A program made the translations under genes and the position numbers. A stretch of 27,152 bases of DNA, from positions 1 to 27,152 of the forward strand of contig LT642264.1 of assembly GCA_900128585.1 (NCBI GenBank), read 5' to 3'. The notes beneath the pieces were generated by a model that searched no databases, was not told the origin of the DNA, and saw only the letters and a list, made by a program, of their open reading frames with translations. Origin of the DNA: Stramenopiles sp. TOSAG23-3. Taxonomy: Eukaryota > Sar. Shown one piece after another: positions 8,955 to 15,730 of this stretch (positions are counted from its first letter, which is position 1; every line of letters starts with the position of its first letter).

Positions 8955-9932
8955 TTACTTCTTGAAATCGATGCGCCTATTTCTGGATTCCAGTACCCAG
9001 TCCTCAGGGTCCATGGTCTCCAAAAAACATTTTGTTTGCTTGCCTAGAATCACAGAAGTCTGCTGTCGACTCCTATCCCCAATAATCTTTAACCCCAAAT
9101 AAATCTCATTCATTATATCTACATTTTCGTCGATACCTTGTTGCTGCACTTTCTCAAGGAACCCTACCAAATGATCCTCAAAATGCTTCAGCAAAGTGAT
9201 GGTAAACTTGAAAAAAAAATCCCAACCATGCATGAAGAAGGAGTCCCACACCAGACATAGCAACTTTCCTTCCAGAACGTAAGAATATAAGGTCAAAACC
9301 CACTCGGTCGCATAAGTCACAGGCTCAATGCTGTATTTTTCAAAGTAAGAGTGCAGTATTGGGCAGTGCTTTTCACAAAAGACGGAAACGAGCTTCATCT
9401 TTTGCAGCGCGCCGGTCATCCCAACTGCAAAATTATGAAGCAAAAGATATTTTTTGCATACCATCATCCTTGTGAAAATTTCAAAAGCGACGTTTTCATC
9501 CACGTGCTTCAGCAAGTGCGCGACGATCATATTCATTCCTTGGACATAACCGCATCTTTCGCTCTCCGGTACTAACGCTCGTTCTAGGCAAACCCAGGCA
9601 ATCAGGACTCGCCGAAGCCCGCGCTGGCCGTTGCCCTCTTTGCTTCTGAACAAAATATGCCGAGGGCAGGTTCGACCAATGTCGCGATCAATAGCATCCG
9701 CACAAGCCGGGGGTGCAGACTGGTTTCTATAATACCAGTACAATAACGTTAAGCGACCATGCTTTCTCCGGCCATTAATTGAATTGAACCTTTTCGCACC
9801 AGACTTTCTCTTTCGAGCTTCTGTAAGCCATAAACGACCGTGAGCAGTCATTTCTGTGCCGCTCCCCCGCCGACACGGCCCTTGGCTGGAAGAAGCAAAC
9901 CGTATCTTCCTTCTCGGCGCACAATCTCCCAT
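8955..9932 (-). CDS. TBC-domain Rab GTPase-activating protein
   Basis: A 325-residue protein, started at the ATG at 9932. The TBC domain spans about 78-285. Motif B reads IDRDIGRTCP with the arginine finger at R87. Motif C reads GYVQGMNMI with the catalytic glutamine at Q131. ATEWVLTLYSYVL followed by LVWDSFFMHGWDFFF (about 209-241) is the typical C-terminal half. Both catalytic residues are present, so it should stimulate GTP hydrolysis on a Rab-type GTPase; the target is unknown. The N-terminal TBC Trp motif (R-x3-W) is not recognisable in residues 1-77, and there are a few extra residues (ERALVPESER) between the two catalytic motifs. An upstream exon or divergence could explain the missing motif. 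It converges on the ArfGAP-like gene at 7079-8710. Confidence 0.82.
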   Translation of the reverse strand: MGDCAPRRKIRFASSSQGPCRRGSGTEMTAHGRLWLTEARKRKSGAKRFNSINGRRKHGRLTLLYWYYRNQSAPPACADAIDRDIGRTCPRHILFRSKEGNGQRGLRRVLIAWVCLERALVPESERCGYVQGMNMIVAHLLKHVDENVAFEIFTRMMVCKKYLLLHNFAVGMTGALQKMKLVSVFCEKHCPILHSYFEKYSIEPVTYATEWVLTLYSYVLEGKLLCLVWDSFFMHGWDFFFKFTITLLKHFEDHLVGFLEKVQQQGIDENVDIMNEIYLGLKIIGDRSRQQTSVILGKQTKCFLETMDPEDWVLESRNRRIDFKK

Positions 9933-10152
9933 CGCCAAACGCTACAAATTAGTATTCTACCACAGTTTGCATGGCACTCCAATAATCTAAATTTCGTATA
10001 AAACGTCACCTATTTACGATTCAGATCAATTTTCTATCCAATACGTCTACATATTTTCTCCATAAGCATTGAATTAAAAATCCTATAATAATAAAAAATA
10101 AAAAAATATTATTTTTTTTTTATTATTACTTACTACTACGAGCGTATTAGTA

Positions 10153-10170
10153 GTCGTCGTCGTCGTCGTC
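10153..10170. repeat. (GTC)6 microsatellite
   Basis: Six perfect GTC units inside an otherwise AT-rich spacer. Confidence 0.9.
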
Positions 10171-10644
10171 TATCTATAATTATAATATAAATACAGTATA
10201 ATAACAACAACACATTATTATTTTTTTTATTGTATTACTGTATTATTATTATCATATTATTATTTTTATAAAAAAAAATATAATACAGCAGTATTATTAA
10301 TAATAATAATAATACAATAATTAATAATATTATAACAACAATGAGTGATTATTAGCATTACAGATCGATTCGTCAGCAGCAGCATGATATGTTGTCCTCC
10401 TTTTCCTTCTTCTTTTTTCTTCTTCTCCCCGACGATCAAATTTGTTGTTGTGGTGTGAACAAATACTAGTTGCATCAAAATGCAAACATAAGAATACGTA
10501 GTAATTACGCCTCGATCTCACCCTGCTTTAATAATATTGTCAACAATAAGAATAGCACGCTCGCGCATAAATGTCCTGTGCACGTTTGCCAAAAGGTATA
10601 ATTGAATTTGAATTTGTTAGAGAGTGAATTCCACGCATTTAAAA

Positions 10645-10680
10645 CTCGAGGAGAAATGAGAGAAAATGTTTTCTCCTGAG
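10645..10680 (-). other. Strong hairpin in the 3' region of the oxidoreductase gene
   Basis: CTCGAGGAGAAA (10645-10656) pairs with TTTTCTCCTGAG (10669-10680), with one bulged G and a 12-nt loop. It starts 8 bases beyond the stop codon of the minus-strand gene, so it would be in that mRNA's 3' UTR. A role in 3' processing or stability is inference. Confidence 0.45.
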
Positions 10681-10688
10681 ACTAAAAC

Positions 10689-11876
10689 TTACCATCCGAC
10701 AATGTGTTCGCGAATCCAACCTTCTCTCTTCGTTTCAGTGCCAAACTTTTCGTAGCATACTTCCGGAACGCCAGATAGATCGTTATCAATGTAAAATTCA
10801 GGTCTGGAAGATCCTACTTCATACAATCCAATATTATCTCCATTCGCCAACGTAATGCTTGCGTTTTCTTGATTGTACACCAAGTCTTCCACCGAGCAAG
10901 ACACCGGCAAACTTTCCCCTACAACGAAATCCTGTGATAATGTCAAACTGGGCAGTTTCGCTGCGTCACGCTCAAAGCCGATCAACGGAATAATGACATC
11001 AAAGTCATCTTCATTAAAGTCGTCGATAAAATAGGAGTTTTGTTCTAGCACTTTTTTCCCTTCACCAAGAGCAAATGCAGCGGCTATGCCTTTCAATCCA
11101 GTGCTATTGTATTTGTACGCGTTGTTTTTCCACTCAGCATACCGCACTTCCCTCCGCTTGAATATTGACACAGACTCCTCCGCTTTGCGATTTCCTAAAA
11201 TACTGAATATGTTCCGAAGGGCTAATACTGAAGAATGAGAATTACCAAGAATGGCAATTTTTTTGTTCCACTGATTTGCAAAATGCAGAGCAAGCTTTGG
11301 CCGTGACAGAGCTATTGTAGGATCAATAACCTTGTTATTACATATGCCTTTGAATGCCTTTGGTGAGGGAGTCCCTGTTGCAAAAACCAAAGCATCCATT
11401 TCTATATTTTCCCCGTCTAATTTCCATTTTCCATTACTCAACTGAAGTACCTGCTTCACTTCCTGTGGCACTTTGATAATTTTCTCTTCCTCCTCCAGAG
11501 CGTTTGATAATGTAAAGAACAAATGGTTCATGTCTTTCATTCTGGGGAAACCGTAAGAAGATGGGTCAATTGACTGCAGTTCGTCCGCAGCGTCAATTGT
11601 AATAGCGTTGCTCCGAACGGTTTTGACGGCGGTCTTCACCTGGGAGTGGGTGCGCTTAAATCTTCCGATAGGATTCTTGGAGAAGAATTGCACGTTACAA
11701 TCAAGGTGGTCTAATTTGGTATTTGAAGGTATACTTGGATAGAATTTCAATGTTCCCCCTTGAAAGTTACCGTCATCGAACCAAAGGACCTTGGAAACAG
11801 CGCCTTGCAAGCAAGCCTGTGCTGAAGTTAAAATACCCGCCGGGCCGCCTCCAACAACTCCAATTATTTTTTTCAT
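10689..11876 (-). CDS. FAD/NAD(P)-binding flavoprotein oxidoreductase
   Basis: A 395-residue protein. It opens directly with a Rossmann fold (KKIIGVVGGGPAGIL, residues 2-15) carrying the GxGxxG dinucleotide motif for FAD. A typical ATG motif lies at 162-171 (ALVFATGTPS). A second, less standard nucleotide-binding loop lies at 207-220 (IAILGNSHSSVLAL), as in two-dinucleotide-binding flavoproteins. There is no CxxC redox disulfide of the thioredoxin/glutathione reductase type, so it is more likely a monooxygenase-like or uncharacterised pyridine-nucleotide oxidoreductase. No signal peptide or membrane segment is seen, so it is probably cytosolic. Its codons look AT-richer than those of the large neighbours. 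The substrate is unknown. The ATG start is secure because the Rossmann strand follows immediately. Confidence 0.8.
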   Translation of the reverse strand: MKKIIGVVGGGPAGILTSAQACLQGAVSKVLWFDDGNFQGGTLKFYPSIPSNTKLDHLDCNVQFFSKNPIGRFKRTHSQVKTAVKTVRSNAITIDAADELQSIDPSSYGFPRMKDMNHLFFTLSNALEEEEKIIKVPQEVKQVLQLSNGKWKLDGENIEMDALVFATGTPSPKAFKGICNNKVIDPTIALSRPKLALHFANQWNKKIAILGNSHSSVLALRNIFSILGNRKAEESVSIFKRREVRYAEWKNNAYKYNSTGLKGIAAAFALGEGKKVLEQNSYFIDDFNEDDFDVIIPLIGFERDAAKLPSLTLSQDFVVGESLPVSCSVEDLVYNQENASITLANGDNIGLYEVGSSRPEFYIDNDLSGVPEVCYEKFGTETKREGWIREHIVGW

Positions 11877-12379
11877 TCTCTGAAAAGGTGGGCATTTCGT
11901 TTCCTCTGTGTTTTTTGTAGCATTAAAAGGTACGTGCGATAAAATGTTCTTAATTTCTTACAGTATGTCTCAATCGCAAAAATATTGCCTGAAATTTTTT
12001 GTGGAAGAAATTATTATTTTATAATAATAATAATATATTAAAAAAAAAAATATAATAATAATATATTTTTTTATTATAATACTACAGAGTGTATTATTAT
12101 TATTATTATTATTATTATCAATCTCATATTATTATTATTATTATTTATTATTTATAAAATATATATTTTATTATTAAGAAGACTTAATCAAAAAAATTAA
12201 GATTACACAACAACATCATCATATCATATAGAATATTACAGTAAAAAAAAACCAAAATAATGTATGTTTTAAGACTCTCATTTTAAATCAAATACTAACT
12301 TCAAATCCAACCCTAATCCTATATTACAGTAATATATATAATAATTTTAAGAAAAAAAGTTCTGTTCTTCTTTCTTTAG
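11877..12379. other. AT-rich intergenic spacer
   Basis: No gene is seen. From about 12010 to 12180 the DNA is nearly all A+T with ATT/AAT triplet runs that form a large imperfect inverted repeat centred on TAATAC-TACAGAGT-GTATTA (12077-12096). A shorter palindrome-like ATATTACAGTAATAT lies at 12321-12335. The left end carries the promoter of the oxidoreductase gene. Confidence 0.65.
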
Positions 12380-12720
12380 ACTAAAAAAGTTTCGAAAAGT
12401 TTCGCTGATCGAACAGAACGCCCAAATCCACTACCTCTCAAAGGTCTGGGGGCTCTTTGATGGTCGACAGGTTAATCGAAGACGGCCAAGGGGACTCCCC
12501 AAAACTGAGAAAAATGCAAGGGAGGCTGAACAAATTGATGAACACCGCTCAGGCGCGTCACCGACAGAAGTTTAAGAAGCGTTCACACCCTCATTGATTT
12601 GATTTTGGCTAGAGTCAATGGCGACTGTTGTTAAATGTTCACAGCAATACGAGTAGACCCCGAGCTTGAAGAAATCCTAGAAGAAAGTCGAAGAGAAGAA
12701 TTTAATGATATGATGATGTA
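12380..12720 (+). other. GC-richer island: possible small spliced gene or gene remnant
   Basis: This stretch is clearly less AT-rich than its surroundings. A frame starting at ATG 12460 encodes 45 residues (MVDRLIEDGQ... ending KKRSHPH). If an intron at 12581-12644 (GTTCAC...TTCACAG, 64 bp) is removed, the frame continues in phase into KKPIRVDPELEEILEESRR and ends at TAA 12719-12721. A pyrimidine-rich acceptor TTCTTTCTTTAG ends at 12379. Against a real gene: the proposed donor is weak, another frame on the same strand is also open for about 60 codons, and I recognise no family. The last bases (AATGATATGATGATG) run into the adjoining minisatellite. It could be a small charged protein or a decayed exon. 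Confidence 0.25.
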
Positions 12721-12727
12721 ATATCTA

Positions 12728-12949
12728 TGTTGAAAGCCTTAATGATATGATCGTGTTATTCGATAATAAATAGAAATGTTGAAGAAAGCCTTGATGATAT
12801 GATAGTACTAATAAGTAGTATGTAAAAATGTTGAAGACCTTGATCATATGATAGTACCAAGTATACTGTATTAATAGTATGTAAAAATGTTGAAGACCTT
12901 GATGATATGATCGTGTTATTATAAAAAATAGAAATGTTGATGAAAAAAG
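12728..12949. repeat. Minisatellite of four 47-59-bp units plus a partial fifth
   Basis: Units start with TGTTGAA at 12728, 12777, 12829 and 12888, and a partial unit (TGTTGATGAA) starts at 12935. All share a core close to CCTTGATGATATGAT. Units 1 and 4 share the ending CGTGTTATT...ATAGAAA; units 2 and 3 share AGTAC...AGTATGTAAAAA. The order is therefore A-B-B-A, with differing unit lengths of 49, 52, 59 and 47 bp. Confidence 0.9.
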
Positions 12950-12999
12950 CTCTTCTTCTTTTTTTACTACCAAATTATCGCTAGCTCATCCCCTCTTTT

Positions 13000-13026
13000 T
13001 CTTCTTCTTCTTCTTCTTCTTCTTCT
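13000..13026. repeat. (TTC)n microsatellite
   Basis: Nine CTT units upstream of the serine protease gene. The rest of the spacer 12950-13185 shows only AT-rich DNA. Confidence 0.9.
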
Positions 13027-13185
13027 CGTTGTCGTAGTATCGTATTATATAGTAGACGATGGGCATACTTCAACATTTCATAGGATTAACTTTTGATTAA
13101 AATTAACTGACTAGGTGTAAGAATCTAAAACTGAATAATTTTAAAATAACTAACAAAACATCAAAATTAAAAAAGGATTAAAGCG

Positions 13186-14355
13186 ATGGCAAACTCCTAC
13201 CTTCTCGCTTTTACAGTCGTCGTACTCATCACTTTTAACAGTGGCAGGGCTACGCCTTCGTTTCCAAGACGAAACTTAATTACGGGCAATGCGCCCTATG
13301 TTAAAACCAAAGACCATCCTAATGTTGGGGAACTTAAAATAACTGTTTTAAAACATGGTATGCCATTAACCGCAAACGCAAAATGTACAGGAACGTTGAT
13401 TTCTCCCAGCCTTGTGCTGACCGCAGCACACTGTCTCATCCTTCCAGACGGTTTTACGATAAAGAAAGTTGCGGTTCAGTTTCCCACAATGTCGAAGCCT
13501 GTTAACGTGGAAAAGGTTGAAACACATTACACTTACAAAAAACACGAGAGATTTCCTAGTTATGGAGATATTGCAATTTTACGATTAGAAGAATGTGTAA
13601 CCACAGTTAAACCTGCAAAATTGTTCACTGACCGCGACGTTACTTGCCGACAAGGTAAAGCGGTCGGGTATGGTAGAACAGACACCCTTGGTTTTTTCCA
13701 TGATGATGACGCTGATGTCGATCCCACTACGGATGCAGCAAAGACAACTACATTAAATATTCATAGCCCTGAGGCATGTGAAGAAATAAATTATCACATG
13801 TTTAAAATTGCCTTGAAAGAAAACAGAAAAGGCCTTGAAAAGCATCTTGTCAAATATTATGGTGGAGTGGAGAAAAATTTGCAGACTGCATCGGAAGAGG
13901 AATTGAAACATCTGATTTTTCAACTCGTTGATACGCATCAACTAGACAGCTCCAGTTTTTGCGCCACGCCGACAACCAAAACCTTTCAAACAATGCATAA
14001 AGGCGATAGTGGAGGGCCTTTATTTATCAATGGGAAAATAGCTGGTGTTGTAAATGCTGTTGGTGGTCTAAGATCGATTGCAGTTGGGTTTTTGACCTCT
14101 TACTCATCAGTCCCTCATCACATCCGTTGGATTCAGGCAATGAGTCACCGTCTAAATAAAGGCTACAAGTGCAAAAATAAATCAAAAAGAAGACTACGAG
14201 CTAAAACAACAAGGAGAAAGCTACGAGCTGATCCGTTCTTAAAGGGTACTAACTCGGAGCTTTGGCAAAAAAATGTCCTTAAGCTGTCAAGAAAAAAAGT
14301 GTCAAAATTCATCAAATTTCTGAATAATTATGATCAATGCAGAAAAAAGAATTGA
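13186..14355 (+). CDS. Secreted trypsin-like (S1 family) serine protease
   Basis: A 389-residue protein. Residues 1-20 are a signal peptide, followed by a short propeptide with a dibasic site (PRR, 27-29) before NLITGN, the likely counterpart of the IVGG mature N-terminus. The catalytic triad is present: H82 in LTAAHC, D128 in GDIAIL, S275 in GDSGGP. C67-C83 matches the conserved C42-C58 disulfide. C198 and C259 match the C168-C182 pair but are about 60 residues apart instead of about 13, so a roughly 45-residue helical, Lys-rich insertion sits there. The position equivalent to trypsin Asp189 appears to be Thr269, which argues against trypsin specificity, and the C191 and C201 equivalents are absent. 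After the protease domain (ending about 324) comes a strongly basic tail of about 65 residues. It is probably an active secreted protease; its target is unknown. Codons are AT-rich compared with the large genes. Confidence 0.88.
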   Translation: MANSYLLAFTVVVLITFNSGRATPSFPRRNLITGNAPYVKTKDHPNVGELKITVLKHGMPLTANAKCTGTLISPSLVLTAAHCLILPDGFTIKKVAVQFPTMSKPVNVEKVETHYTYKKHERFPSYGDIAILRLEECVTTVKPAKLFTDRDVTCRQGKAVGYGRTDTLGFFHDDDADVDPTTDAAKTTTLNIHSPEACEEINYHMFKIALKENRKGLEKHLVKYYGGVEKNLQTASEEELKHLIFQLVDTHQLDSSSFCATPTTKTFQTMHKGDSGGPLFINGKIAGVVNAVGGLRSIAVGFLTSYSSVPHHIRWIQAMSHRLNKGYKCKNKSKRRLRAKTTRRKLRADPFLKGTNSELWQKNVLKLSRKKVSKFIKFLNNYDQCRKKN

Positions 14356-14808
14356 CATTTACATGAATATCTCTCGATAAAAAAATTTAAAAATAATTAA
14401 AAAAAAACAATTATATTATAAAATAATAGTCTCTACCACCAAATAATAAAATAATAATATATCTTAGTCTATATTAAATCATCGTCGTGAAAAATATTAT
14501 TAAAGAACGAGACTAAAGGAATCCTCCTCCTCAGTAGTTCAATATAATACTGTGTACGGTATCTTCACCCAACAAAATGACAAACAAAAAAAAAACAAAA
14601 AAAAAAGTCTGTCTGCCATGAAATTTTTAAAGATGATGATGAGGAGAAGAGATAAAAATAAAAACCTCCGCGTATCTTTTTTTTGCATTTTGTTTTTACC
14701 AAAATGTAGTATCCTATATGTATATCATATCCTATATAGGTTGAAACAATTTATATAGATTGAGAAAGAAAACTCAAAAAAAAATAAATACTCTGTGTTT
14801 CGAATTGA
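14356..14808. other. AT-rich intergenic spacer
   Basis: No convincing gene is seen. A run of poly(A) stretches lies at 14583-14606. An ATG at 14620 starts a short basic reading frame that could in principle be a first exon for the downstream FAM136A gene (a weak donor GTATCT at about 14674), but this is not supported by similarity. Confidence 0.5.
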
Positions 14809-15323
14809 AGAAAGCACACCATTTCCTACCGTTTGAGACTTTTTGATCAGCTGCAAAATTCTTTCAAACGGTTAGAGGTCGAGTTGAAAGACAAGGAGTA
14901 TCGAAACCTTGCCAAAAAAAGCTTCCAGTGCGCAACGAAATGCTGTATTAATAGTGAAGCGAATGCGATTGATTCGTGTGTAGGAGAATGTACGCAACCG
15001 CTGATGCAGTATCAGCAATTTGTGCAGCAGCAAGTACAAACGTTTCAAGAAAGGCTTCAACGGTGCCAAAGGGACTGTAACGAGGAAATTGTAAGTAGTT
15101 TAACACCGACGACTCCTCTTTTAATCCTCTTATTCCCTCCTCGACTAACACGTTTTCACAGCAAGACCGAGTACCATATTCTGACGTGTCGAAGTTGTCC
15201 GTAGATGCTCGTGCTCAACTACAGAACGAAATGAATGCCTGCACCAACAGGTGCTTTGAGGCGTTTCGGCAGAAGATACCCGCCCTTCACTCCCGCATAA
15301 AATCGAACATCTCCCAGCTATAA
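14809..15323 (+). CDS. FAM136A-family (DUF842) twin-CX3C protein, 5' end unresolved
   Basis: Two exons, 14809-15090 and 15162-15323, join in phase 0 across a 71-bp intron. The product has four CX3C motifs (CATKC, CVGEC, CQRDC, CTNRC) spaced as two pairs in a helical protein, the hallmark of FAM136A. The match runs through LQNSFKRLEVEL, FQCATKCC, FQERLQRC and, in exon 2, the second Cys pair to the TAA stop. FAM136A is a small mitochondrial protein, believed to sit in the intermembrane space, where CX3C cysteines form disulfides. The frame is open back to 14809 but has no ATG, so either a short first exon lies upstream, with an acceptor such as TTTTTGATCAG ending at 14850, or a non-ATG start is used. 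The coordinates given are those of the open frame, not a proven start. Confidence 0.78.
15091..15161 (+). other. Spliceosomal intron in the FAM136A gene
   Basis: 71 bp, donor GTAAGT, acceptor CGTTTTCACAG, with a pyrimidine-rich stretch inside. Removing it restores the FAM136A frame exactly (phase 0) and supplies the second pair of CX3C cysteines. The possible branch site CTAAC is at 15145-15149. It is the only intron in the window that I can support well. Confidence 0.85.
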
Positions 15324-15730
15324 CGAAGTAAAATCCAATTATGCATATTATAGTATGTTTTAAGACTACCCCAAAAGAAAAAAAAGAAGGTAAACCATTC
15401 AAGAACCAAAACTCCTCCTTGTCCCAGAATACGTTATATACATTTTGCGAAGAAAGTGTGTGTGTTTTACAAACAAAAATGAATAAAAAATATTCGAAAG
15501 AAGCACGTACGTACGAATCGAAAATATATTTGAGCGAGGTATCATATGATATGTATTTTTGGTAGTAAGAAAAATAAAATTTATTTTTACTCTTACCTTT
15601 AAGCGCTTTAAGCGCAATTTTACAATCCACACTATCAGTTTAATTTTTTGTTTTTGAATTTACCACGTAGCGTTTCTCGTTTTTATGACACATTAAGCAA
15701 CTACTTCGTGAATAAAAGCCTTTGCTCTTT
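15324..15730. other. Spacer between convergent genes
   Basis: No gene is seen. This holds the 3' ends of the FAM136A gene (plus) and the CAF-1-like gene (minus). Candidate poly(A) signals AATAAA occur at 15482-15487 and 15574-15579 on the plus strand. An ATCATATGAT palindrome lies at 15542-15551. Confidence 0.5.

Larger units (their letters stand above)
9933..10688. other. AT-rich intergenic spacer with palindromes and microsatellites
   Basis: I see no supportable gene. Between 10077 and 10335 the DNA is almost pure A+T with ATT/AAT triplets that fold back on themselves, including TAATAC-AGCA-GTATTA at 10281-10296. A (GTC)6 microsatellite lies at 10153-10170. The left part must hold the promoter of the TBC gene, and the right part the 3' end of the oxidoreductase gene. 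Confidence 0.7.

Noticed and set aside
12690-12790. Possible C/D-box snoRNA (ATGATGA followed by TGATATGA motifs)
   Set aside because: The ATGATGA strings belong to the minisatellite core, and there is no matching CTGA box with a terminal stem.
12725-12973. 82-codon minus-strand open frame
   Set aside because: It consists of translated minisatellite units (repeated YHQG-type blocks) and a microsatellite.
12262-15367. 15-bp exact match GTATGTTTTAAGACT at 12262-12276 and 15353-15367
   Set aside because: A single AT-rich 15-mer match in 27 kb is close to chance, and the flanks do not align.
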